DNA of 64,000 nt from Chryseobacterium taichungense. Lineage in GTDB: Bacteria; Bacteroidota; Bacteroidia; Flavobacteriales; Weeksellaceae. The number at the start of each line of letters is the position of its first letter. The first letter of the stretch is position 1. This document shows, piece by piece, positions 57,428 to 64,000 of this stretch. The DNA is taken from the NCBI RefSeq assembly GCF_900109935.1, contig NZ_FOBV01000005.1, positions 293,818 to 357,817 of the forward strand, in the 5' to 3' direction. Both the position numbers and the translations under genes were made by a program. Under the pieces are notes generated by a model. The model was not told the DNA's origin. It worked only from the letters and a program-made list of their open reading frames with translations, and searched no databases.

Positions 57428-58303
57428 ATGGAAAAGAAAACATACGCAGGACAGCCTGTAATCACATTGAATAATGGTGTTGATATTCCGGCATTAGGTT
57501 TCGGAGTATGGCAGATGGACGATCTGAAGGAGTGCGAAAATGCTGTTCTCAAAGCTATAGAAACAGGATACCGAATGATTGATACGGCTTCCATTTATCA
57601 GAATGAAACTGCCGTTGGAAATGCCATTAAAAATAGTGGAATAGACCGCGAGCAGCTGTTTGTAACCTCAAAGCTGTGGGTTCAGGATACTTCCTATGAA
57701 AAGGCAAAAAGTGCTTTTCAGAGAACATTGGACAGATTGCAGCTGGATTATTTAGACATGTATCTTATTCACTGGCCCTATGCCGATTTCTTAGGAGCGT
57801 GGAAAGCCATGGAGGAACTTTATCAGGAAGGAAGGATCAAAGCAATCGGAGTCTGCAACTTTCCAGTGGAGAAATTAGAAGAATTAAAAGCTCATGCTAA
57901 TGTTCTTCCGGTGATTAACCAGATTGAGTTGCATCCGATTTTTCAGCAAAAAGAACTTCAGGTGTACAATAAAGAAAACAACATCATAACTCAGCCATGG
58001 AGCCCGCTTGGAAACGGAAATGCAGGCTTATTAGAGAACGAACAGTTAAAAGCTATTGGTGAGAAATACGGAAAGACAGTAGCTCAGGTCATTTTGAGAT
58101 GGCACCTTCAGGAAGGATTCTGCGTGATTCCGAAATCGGTGACTCCATCAAGGATTGAAGAAAATTTCAATGTTTTTGATTTTGAATTGACAGAAGACGA
58201 GATGAATGTAGTACGTTCTTTAGATACCGGGAAAAGATTATTTTTTGATCCTAAAGATCCTGAGTGGGAACATAAAATGTTGAATGCTGTTGCGGATATT
58301 TAA
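57428..58303 (+). CDS. aldo/keto reductase
   Basis: A 291-residue NADPH-dependent (beta/alpha)8 reductase of carbonyl compounds. It shows DIPALGFGVWQM at the start and the catalytic tetrad from MIDTASIYQNE (Asp, Tyr), FVTSKLWVQD (Lys) and YLIHWPYAD (His), with the cofactor-binding FCVIPKSVTPSRIEEN near the C-terminus. It follows the LysR gene by 29 nt on the same strand and is probably co-transcribed. The physiological substrate is unknown; methylglyoxal-like aldehydes are typical. Confidence 0.94.
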   Translation: MEKKTYAGQPVITLNNGVDIPALGFGVWQMDDLKECENAVLKAIETGYRMIDTASIYQNETAVGNAIKNSGIDREQLFVTSKLWVQDTSYEKAKSAFQRTLDRLQLDYLDMYLIHWPYADFLGAWKAMEELYQEGRIKAIGVCNFPVEKLEELKAHANVLPVINQIELHPIFQQKELQVYNKENNIITQPWSPLGNGNAGLLENEQLKAIGEKYGKTVAQVILRWHLQEGFCVIPKSVTPSRIEENFNVFDFELTEDEMNVVRSLDTGKRLFFDPKDPEWEHKMLNAVADI

Positions 58304-58404
58304 TTTAAATCGAGAATTTAATAAAAAGAAGTGATAAATATTTATTGCTTCTTTTTTATTAAAAAATATCATTTAACTTTACTTTAAACTTAATAACTAA
58401 AATT

Positions 58405-58677
58405 ATGGAAACAAAAGTAAATGAACAGATTACAGATTCTGTCACACAGACAAATGTAAAAGTGGTGGGAGAATCTCCTGCGATGGCAATGGGAAACATT
58501 TATCAAACTGCTGCCCATTCTACGGGACTTCTATTTCAAAAAGCCGTTAATGCTCAAAATCAGCAGAATATTCTTGCACAGGCGGCGGCTAATCAGGGTG
58601 TCATGCAGATTTATAGTCTTGATACTGTTTCGGATGCAATTGCTGCTTCAAAAATATTAAATGGAAATGATCATTAA
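58405..58677 (+). CDS. RebB-family R-body protein (single copy)
   Basis: A 90-residue protein of the RebB family, structural subunits of refractile (R) bodies: coiled, extendable protein ribbons. The diagnostic core is ITDSVTQTNVKVVGESPAMA, then MGNIYQTAAHS, a Gln/Asn-rich stretch (NAQNQQNILAQAAANQGV) and the ending YSLDTVSDAIAASKI. No second reb gene and no known assembly factor (RebA/C/D-like) is encoded in the window. It is transcribed alone; only a weak TAACTTTA box precedes it. Confidence 0.88.
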   Translation: METKVNEQITDSVTQTNVKVVGESPAMAMGNIYQTAAHSTGLLFQKAVNAQNQQNILAQAAANQGVMQIYSLDTVSDAIAASKILNGNDH

Positions 58678-58748
58678 AAAAGTTTAGAGCCGATGGAGAA
58701 GGCTGAGAAATTTCACCTGAAACAGATAAAAACAGCATAAATTAATAG

Positions 58749-58756
58749 TATTTTTG
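58749..58756 (+). promoter_or_regulatory. -7 box of the lipoprotein gene (TATTTTTG)
   Basis: Perfect TAnnTTTG box 25 nt before the ATG at 58782. Confidence 0.65.
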
Positions 58757-58781
58757 CTGTCTTAAGGTATTACAAAAAATC

Positions 58782-59228
58782 ATGAACAAAATATTCTTAT
58801 CATTTCTCCTGTTTTCTCTTATTTCCTGTAGCAGCAATGACGAAGAACAAGATTTCAGCAATAAAGCTTCAATTGTAGGAAAATGGTATGTGGAAAAAGC
58901 CGAGATTTATCGGTCCTTAAATCAGCAGACCCAAACCTCTTTCTCAACGGATTGCCAGAAAATGAGCACACATGAATTTACTGCTACCCATCTTATTTCG
59001 ATTTCTTATGCCCAGATCAACAATACCTGCGAAAAAACCGATGCTGTAACAAAGAAATATATATTTGATAAAGGAAATGGTAAATTCTGGTTTGAAAATG
59101 AAGAAAATTATCCGTATTTCGTGACTCAGCTTAATCAAACCGACATGGTTATGGAAGACCGCACTCAGGATTTTGATGGGGATGGTACCAAAGATGTACT
59201 AAGACGTTTTTATAAAAGAATCAATTAA
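58782..59228 (+). CDS. lipocalin-like lipoprotein
   Basis: A 148-residue lipoprotein (lipobox LISC, acylated Cys16) with a lipocalin-like beginning SIVGKWYVEKAEIYR and a late acidic DFDGDGTKD loop that could bind calcium. Two cysteines in the mature chain (CQKM and TCEK) could pair. Many secreted lipocalin-like proteins of unknown ligand occur in Chryseobacterium. It is single, with its own promoter and a terminator shared with the convergent Mpl gene. Confidence 0.75.
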   Translation: MNKIFLSFLLFSLISCSSNDEEQDFSNKASIVGKWYVEKAEIYRSLNQQTQTSFSTDCQKMSTHEFTATHLISISYAQINNTCEKTDAVTKKYIFDKGNGKFWFENEENYPYFVTQLNQTDMVMEDRTQDFDGDGTKDVLRRFYKRIN

Positions 59229-59233
59229 AACAA

Positions 59234-59266
59234 AAACTCCTTTCGGTTTGAAAGGAGTTTATTTTA
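59234..59266. terminator. bidirectional terminator
   Basis: The 11-bp perfect stem AAACTCCTTTC/GAAAGGAGTTT (59234-59260) lies between convergent genes. Confidence 0.85.
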
Positions 59267-59277
59267 TATTCAATCGT

Positions 59278-60615
59278 TTATTTTGTAAGATCAAGTCCTC
59301 CGAAATTACCCGAACTCATCATTAGGTATACTCCCTGGGATTTATCCAGCGTATTCCAGTATTCGTGAAGATCTTCGGCATTGGTAAAGACTTTTAAGTT
59401 TTCATTTTTAAACTTTTCTTTGATTAGATCTGGAGAGATCGGCTCCATTCTCTTGATCTTTAAAGCATCTTCCGAATAGAAAACCACTGCTTCATCAAGT
59501 CCATCCATGGCGTGATCGTATTGCTCTAAAAAAATGGGATTAAGGCTGGAGTAAGTGTGCAGTTCCAGAAAACCGTATTTCTTTTCGTTTTTAAACTGCT
59601 CTTTAAAAGCTTTTACTGCAGCCTTTACTTTACTTGGCGCGTGGGCAAAATCTTTATAAAGTGTTCCTTTATCATCCCTTTCTACTTTTTCAAGGCGTTT
59701 TGAAGCCCCTTTAAAACTCATAATTGCTTCATAAAAATCTTCATCCATGATTCCAAGGTGCTGGCAGATGTGTCTTGCCCCTTCAAGATTCAATAAATTA
59801 TGAGCTCCAAAAACCGAAAGTGGAATATCACCCATTTCTGTTTTTAGATGAACTTTTCCGTTTACGATTTCATACTCGGGAGTTTTATATGGAATTTTTC
59901 TGAAATAGTTTTCAGCATTTTCCACTACTTTTACCACCTCAGGATCTTCTTCGTTGTAGACCAGAATTCCGCCGGGCGTAATGCTTGCTACAAACTTCCT
60001 AAACTGGTCCACATAATCATCAAAAGTTTTAAAAACGTTGATGTGGTCCCACGCAATCCCGCTCAGTAAAGCAATATTCGGTTGATAGAGCAAAAATTTT
60101 GATCGAAGATCAATCGGTGAAGAAAGATATTCATCTCCTTCCAGTACCATAAAATCATTATCGCGGGTCAACTTTACCATACAGTCAAAACCTTCAAGCT
60201 GAGCGCCCACCATGTAATCCACATCTTTCTGATGAAAATTCAGGACATGAAGGATCATAGAGGTAATTGTTGTCTTTCCGTGGGAACCGGCGATCACAAC
60301 TCTGGTTTTATTTTTAGACTGCTCGTATAAAAATTCAGGATAAGAGTATATTCTTAAACCTAATTCTTTAGCTTTTGCCAATTCAGGATTATCCTGATGA
60401 GCATGCATGCCGAGAATGACAGCGTCCAGGTCAGAAGTGATTTTTTCAGGAAACCAGCCAAGCGTTTCAGGGAGAATTCCTTTCTTTTCAAGTCTGGATC
60501 TTGATGGCTCAAAAATAGCATCGTCCGAACCTGTAACCTGATATCCTTTATCCTTTAATGCAATGGCAAGATTGTGCATAGCACTTCCGCCGATAGCGAT
60601 GAAATGGGTCTTCAA
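59278..60615 (-). CDS. mpl: Mpl-like UDP-MurNAc-tripeptide ligase (Mur ligase)
   Basis: A 445-residue Mur-ligase-family enzyme, most like Mpl, which attaches recycled murein tripeptide to UDP-MurNAc. It shows the Rossmann start FIAIGGSAMHNLAIAL, the ATP loop VIAGSHGKTTITSM, LEGDEYLSSPID, the metal/ATP segment GIAWDHINVF, and late FAHAPSKVKAAVKAF with LELHTYSSLNP. MurC is the alternative, but the GGSAMHNLA N-terminus and overall length favour Mpl. It is the last gene of an operon with an acyltransferase and a lipoprotein; the spacing to the lipoprotein is 5 nt. Confidence 0.85.
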   Translation of the reverse strand: MKTHFIAIGGSAMHNLAIALKDKGYQVTGSDDAIFEPSRSRLEKKGILPETLGWFPEKITSDLDAVILGMHAHQDNPELAKAKELGLRIYSYPEFLYEQSKNKTRVVIAGSHGKTTITSMILHVLNFHQKDVDYMVGAQLEGFDCMVKLTRDNDFMVLEGDEYLSSPIDLRSKFLLYQPNIALLSGIAWDHINVFKTFDDYVDQFRKFVASITPGGILVYNEEDPEVVKVVENAENYFRKIPYKTPEYEIVNGKVHLKTEMGDIPLSVFGAHNLLNLEGARHICQHLGIMDEDFYEAIMSFKGASKRLEKVERDDKGTLYKDFAHAPSKVKAAVKAFKEQFKNEKKYGFLELHTYSSLNPIFLEQYDHAMDGLDEAVVFYSEDALKIKRMEPISPDLIKEKFKNENLKVFTNAEDLHEYWNTLDKSQGVYLMMSSGNFGGLDLTK

Positions 60616-60620
60616 TTGTA

Positions 60621-61058
60621 TTACTGTTTTTTTACATTAGTATTAATGATCTCCTGGAATGCCGTTGTAATGTTTGTCCAGTTGGTTTTATAATTAGGCA
60701 TTATTGCACTGGCATCGGTCTTACTGCCTGAATGATGGCCTTTTTTTATATTGATGGAAGTTGATACAAAGTCATAGATTTTCTTATGATCTTCCTCAAT
60801 TCTCCTGAAATTGTTTTTTGAAAGGATATTGTCCAGTTTTTGTAAATCTTCATTAGAAATTTTAAAATTCTGCTTTATTTTTTTACCCTGGCCTTCAAAA
60901 GAATAATGGGCATTATTGCCTTTAATCAAAAGGTTTTCATAAATCGGCGCAAACCCTCCGCTTTTGGAATAGCTGATGTCGAAATCCGAATACATTTTTT
61001 GACTGTTGCACGATACTAATACGATGATGGCGAATAAGATTTCTAATATTCTTTTCAT
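60621..61058 (-). CDS. hypothetical lipoprotein
   Basis: A 145-residue lipoprotein (lipobox LVSC, acylated Cys17). The mature chain has strands around SYSKSGGFAPIYENLLIKGN, an ISNEDLQKLDNILSKNNFRR helix and a basic C-terminus. I do not recognise the family. It sits between the acyltransferase (11-nt gap) and Mpl (5-nt gap) genes and shares their transcript, so a role in the cell envelope is plausible but unproven. Confidence 0.78.
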   Translation of the reverse strand: MKRILEILFAIIVLVSCNSQKMYSDFDISYSKSGGFAPIYENLLIKGNNAHYSFEGQGKKIKQNFKISNEDLQKLDNILSKNNFRRIEEDHKKIYDFVSTSINIKKGHHSGSKTDASAIMPNYKTNWTNITTAFQEIINTNVKKQ

Positions 61059-61069
61059 AATTTTTTACT

Positions 61070-61876
61070 TTAATGATCTGAATCCTTTTGTTCCGTTTTT
61101 TTAGCTTTTAATTCCTGATCATACTGGTGTAGCACATTAAAATCCTCAGTCTGTTCAATAGCAGTCATGATTTTATGTAAAATTTCCTGAGCGTTCTCTT
61201 TATCATAATCAATATCGAGTGGGGGTTTAAATTCCATGGTCGGCTTTACTCCTGTTACTTTCACACGAAGTCCTTTTTTATCAAAAGCCCTGCGGAAACC
61301 ATTTATTTTTATAGGAATTACAATAGGACGCTGATTCTTGACCAGTTTTGCCGTTCCTCTTCGTCCCTGCGCAAAAGCAGAAGTTGTTCCCTGCGGAAAA
61401 GTGGCGACCCAGCCGTTATCCAGAGCTTTCATGATGTTATCCACTTCACTCATGTCAACCATTCTGTTCACGTTTTTGCCTTCAGCCCGCCATGTTCTTT
61501 TTACCGTTACAGCGCCGGCGATTTTAAATATTTTAGGGAGAATTCCTTTATTCATCGTTTCTTCTGCAGCAACGTAATAAAAGTCTATTTTGGGATTCAG
61601 CAAATAAATCGGATTTTTTATCGTATTAAGATATCCGTTATTCACAGAGCAGAACGCATGATACATCGCAGCGACATCAGCAAAATAGGTTTGATGGTTA
61701 GATACAAACAACACATTGGAATCCGGAAGATCCACAAGATTTTCGGTACCTGTAATTTTTAATTTATTAAATCCATTGAATCTTCTGTACGATACGATTC
61801 CCAATATGAAAATAATGATCCTTTTTAAAAAATAAGGAGTTCCGAACGCATCGGTGAAAATATTTTTCTTCGCCAT
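61070..61876 (-). CDS. 1-acyl-sn-glycerol-3-phosphate acyltransferase-like protein
   Basis: A 268-residue PlsC-type membrane-associated acyltransferase for phospholipid synthesis. The acyl-transfer motif VSNHQTYFADV (NHx4D) lies about residue 60, the glycerol-phosphate-binding FPQGTTSAFAQGRRG (variant of EGT) about 145, and the PIVIPIKINGFRRAF block later. An N-terminal hydrophobic segment (FLKRIIIFILGIVSY) anchors it. It is the first gene of the operon with the lipoprotein and mpl. Whether it acts on glycerophospholipids or another lipid cannot be told. Confidence 0.88.
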   Translation of the reverse strand: MAKKNIFTDAFGTPYFLKRIIIFILGIVSYRRFNGFNKLKITGTENLVDLPDSNVLFVSNHQTYFADVAAMYHAFCSVNNGYLNTIKNPIYLLNPKIDFYYVAAEETMNKGILPKIFKIAGAVTVKRTWRAEGKNVNRMVDMSEVDNIMKALDNGWVATFPQGTTSAFAQGRRGTAKLVKNQRPIVIPIKINGFRRAFDKKGLRVKVTGVKPTMEFKPPLDIDYDKENAQEILHKIMTAIEQTEDFNVLHQYDQELKAKKTEQKDSDH

Positions 61877-61898
61877 CTTTCAATTAAACACAGTGGTG

Positions 61899-61906
61899 CA
61901 AAGTTA
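61899..61906 (-). promoter_or_regulatory. -7 box of the acyltransferase operon (TAACTTTG)
   Basis: Perfect TAnnTTTG box 22 nt before the start at 61876; it overlaps the end of the NUDIX gene by 3 bp. Confidence 0.6.
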
Positions 61907-62530
61907 CATTTTTTTCAGCAACTGGCTGAATTCGCTTAATATCATCGCTGTTGCGCCCCAGATAATATATCCGTTGAAATTTATAACAGGCACTTCATTT
62001 CCTCCTGCTGTCGGCAGGGCCATGATCTCGGGCTGGTCCGGAAGACTTAAGAAACTCGTGATCGGAAATTCGATTACTTCAACAGCCTCAGTCTGCTGTA
62101 AAATAAACTCAGGATTTTTCCGGGTATAAGATATATAAGGATACACATAAAAATTACTTGGTGGAATATAAATAGGAGACATTTCCCTTATAATTCTCAC
62201 ATAATGCTTTTCAATCCCGATTTCTTCAGAAGTTTCACGGATAGCCGTTTCGGCAAAGTCCTTATCTGTTTCTTCACGCTTTCCGCCCGGCAGCGAGATT
62301 TGTCCGCTGTGTCTGTCGTGTTCATTGATGGTTCTTTGAATCAAAGGAAAGTGCCACTCATCATTTTTAAGATAAAGAATAATATTGACAGCCGCAAACT
62401 TAGGATTTTTTGTTAAAACTTCGTCATAAGTAAACACAGGACGGTAGGGCGGTGAGAAGACTCCATGAGCGTTCTCTCCCGGCAATGCAGTACTTTTTAT
62501 TTTCCGTAGCAAATCTTTTCCAAAACTCAT
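61904..62530 (-). CDS. NUDIX CoA pyrophosphatase
   Basis: A 208-residue NUDIX hydrolase of the CoA-pyrophosphatase (NudL-like) type. The NUDIX box begins at GGKREETDKDFAE and continues to RETSEEIG, matching Gx5Ex7REx2EExG. The preceding QRTINEHDRHSGQISLPGGK includes the LLxxR..HxGqisfPGG motif that separates the CoA-specific subgroup. It is a cytosolic Mg-dependent enzyme. The frame starts at a TTG at 62536; the ATG at 62530 is preferred and lies 3 nt after the -7 box, predicting a leaderless mRNA. Confidence 0.9.
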   Translation of the reverse strand: MSFGKDLLRKIKSTALPGENAHGVFSPPYRPVFTYDEVLTKNPKFAAVNIILYLKNDEWHFPLIQRTINEHDRHSGQISLPGGKREETDKDFAETAIRETSEEIGIEKHYVRIIREMSPIYIPPSNFYVYPYISYTRKNPEFILQQTEAVEVIEFPITSFLSLPDQPEIMALPTAGGNEVPVINFNGYIIWGATAMILSEFSQLLKKM

Positions 62531-62533
62531 ATC

Positions 62534-62541
62534 CAAATTTA
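62534..62541 (-). promoter_or_regulatory. -7 box of the NUDIX gene (TAAATTTG)
   Basis: Perfect TAnnTTTG box ending 3 nt before the ATG at 62530. Confidence 0.6.
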
Positions 62542-62811
62542 ATAATATATTTTTAAGAAAGGAAGCAATACGACAGTTTTAATAATGATCGACATAAACA
62601 TCATAAATAATATGGTACCTATTATATATTATAGATTCATATCTCAATATAAGGCCATCATTCCTCTTCCTAAAACTCATCCACTCTCAACACTTCGGAC
62701 TTTCCAACCCTCCAACCCTTTTACTCTCGTACTCTCCAACTCGCCTATTTTTCAGAGCTCCGCTCATACTCCTCGCGCCGACCTTTACCGATGTGCTCCA
62801 GCACCACACCC

Positions 62812-63525
62812 TTTACGCTCCAACGCTCCAGCCCCGCTGTGGGGTAACCGCTTCGATCCGGGCTAGGGTATGGGGCTTTCTTTCAACAGTCACCTTGCAA
62901 ACCTATGACCAAACTCTCCAACACATTTAATAAAGAGGGCCGCTCAAAATAAAAAGCACCTGAATATTATAAATTCAGCATCTGCATCATCAGCCAAATC
63001 CGCGAGAGATTAAATTAAAAATAAAATGATAAACACGCTCTCCAACCCTTTACGCTCCAACGCTCCAGCCCCGCTGTGGGGTAACCGCTTCGATCCGGGC
63101 TAGGGTATGGGGCTTTCTTTCAACAGTCACCTTGCAAACCTATGACCAAACTCTCCAACACATTTAATAAAGAGGGCCGCTCAAAATAAAAAGCACCTGA
63201 ATATTATAAATTCAGCATCTGCATCATCAGCCAAATCCGCGAGAGATTAAATTAAAAATAAAATGATAAACACGCTCTCCAACCCTTTACGCTCCAAGCG
63301 TTCCTTTTCGTGCTGTGGGGTAACCGCTTCGATCCGGGCTAGAGTATGGGGCTTTCTTTCAACAGTCACCATCCCAAACCTATGACCAAACCCTTCAACA
63401 TATCTTTAATAAAATAGGATTGCAGATATTAAAAGCACCTGAATATTATAAATCCGGAATCTGCGTCATCAGCCAAATCCTCGAGAGATTAAATTAAAAC
63501 AAAACCATAAATACGCCCTCCAACA
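62812..63525. repeat. 237-bp tandem repeat, three copies
   Basis: Copies begin at 62812, 63049 and 63286, exactly 237 bp apart. The first two look identical base for base by eye; the third is diverged with small indels and fades out near 63525. Each unit contains a CCCCGCTGTGGGG mini-hairpin and a CCGCTTCGATCCGGGCTAGG core that resembles the right flank of the hairpin element at 8503. The units carry no convincing reading frame. Confidence 0.9.
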
Positions 63526-63676
63526 CAACTTCCCACTACCGCTCACACCCTAAATCCTCAACAACCAAACGTTAGTTTAAAATTATTCTCCCTAGGTCTC
63601 AGTGATTTAAGGATTAATATGAACGGATTGTTAAACTTTATGTATGGTTTACTTGTTTTGTAATTATAATAAGCTC

Positions 63677-63684
63677 TATCTTTG
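63677..63684 (+). promoter_or_regulatory. first -7 box of the downstream operon (TATCTTTG)
   Basis: Perfect TAnnTTTG box preceded by TTG at 63653-63655 and 63658-63660. It is the first of three tandem promoter boxes at the window end. Confidence 0.55.
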
Positions 63685-63811
63685 CCCCACTGAAAACGAG
63701 AGATAGTAAGTAGCGCAGACGAGCTTTTAGATAAGCGGTAATAAATAAAGAATACTCTAAAAAAGGATACAAAAAACAGTTTTTGACATTAATTTTTTTT
63801 AAGAAAAAAAG

Positions 63812-63841
63812 TTGTGGAATTAAAAAAGATTTGTATTTTTG
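63812..63841 (+). promoter_or_regulatory. second tandem promoter (TTG...TATTTTTG)
   Basis: A -33 TTGTGG at 63812-63817 and a -7 TATTTTTG at 63834-63841 form a textbook Bacteroidota promoter in AT-rich sequence. It is probably an rRNA operon promoter. Confidence 0.65.
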
Positions 63842-63937
63842 CAGTCCGGTAAAACGGAGCGTAGGAGTAGGAGATTGAAGGTTTAGGAAAGAGTTAAGGT
63901 TAAGAAAAAAAACTTTAAAAATTCTTTTAAAAACATT

Positions 63938-63967
63938 TGGTCATTAAGAAATAAGTTATTATTTTTG
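63938..63967 (+). promoter_or_regulatory. third tandem promoter (TTG...TATTTTTG)
   Basis: TTG at 63938-63940 and TATTTTTG at 63960-63967 have the same 19-nt spacing from TTG to TA as the second promoter. It lies 33 nt from the window end; the transcribed gene is outside. Confidence 0.65.
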
Positions 63968-64000
63968 CACTCGCAAATACGAAGCAACACTGACAGAAAG

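Noticed and set aside
62585..62866. 93-codon plus-strand frame at the start of the repeat region
   Set aside because: Pro/Ser-rich low-complexity translation running into the 237-bp repeat; no promoter box and no family resemblance.
63600..64000. tRNA, tmRNA or start of 16S rRNA in the last 400 bp
   Set aside because: No cloverleaf, tmRNA ends or 16S start sequence could be seen; only promoter-like boxes and leader-like sequence.

Overview
The window reads as a chromosomal segment of a Flavobacteriia/Weeksellaceae bacterium, most like Chryseobacterium. The low G+C content, about thirty promoter boxes of the Bacteroidota form TAnnTTTG, almost no Shine-Dalgarno sequences, SusC/TonB-type receptors, a PNGase F relative, an M16 peptidase pair and the wording of the conserved proteins all point that way. 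Genus is an inference; no rRNA gene lies inside the window.

Layout. 1-7.7 kb: a DHA2-type exporter, a secreted protein of unknown role, asparagine synthetase B, a secreted peptide-N-glycosidase F-like enzyme and an RsmB-like rRNA methyltransferase, all on the minus strand. 7.8-17.9 kb: YjdM, an orphan ABC ATPase, a YceI lipoprotein, pheS, a two-component pair followed by a candidate 0.2-kb structured RNA, a DUF3108 protein, a ferredoxin reductase/ferredoxin pair, and a toxin-antitoxin/LOG operon. 18-26 kb: PepD, a LURP-one protein with a lipoprotein, recR followed by a four-gene surface-glycan cluster, secG. 26-40 kb: an active/inactive M16 peptidase pair, a PAS kinase with its receiver, a UvrD/PcrA helicase, a TonB-dependent receptor, two secreted esterase-like hydrolases, and a HipA-like kinase with DUF3037. 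41-49 kb: a hydrolase, a double-glycine peptide, then a minus-strand tyrosine catabolic cluster (hmgA, CoA transferase, hppD, fahA, flavin reductase) interrupted by a GxxExxY gene inside exact inverted repeats. 49-62.5 kb: a second TonB receptor with a secreted thioredoxin-like protein, a Crp-family regulator with AhpD-like protein, a LysR-controlled redox module, a lone RebB-type R-body protein, and an acyltransferase/lipoprotein/Mpl operon with a NUDIX gene. 62.5-64 kb: no genes, but a 237-bp tandem repeat followed by three strong promoter boxes that probably drive an rRNA operon just outside the window.

The most unusual content is between genes: a dispersed hairpin element present twice with conserved flanks but different, perfectly self-complementary arms; a 42-bp repeat family present at two loci in opposite orientation; the inverted-repeat-bounded GxxExxY cassette; the candidate structured RNA with 22-bp-spaced direct repeats upstream; and four genes whose ATG lies 3-4 nt after the -7 box, which predicts leaderless mRNAs. 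No prophage, complete IS element, CRISPR array, tRNA or rRNA gene was found.
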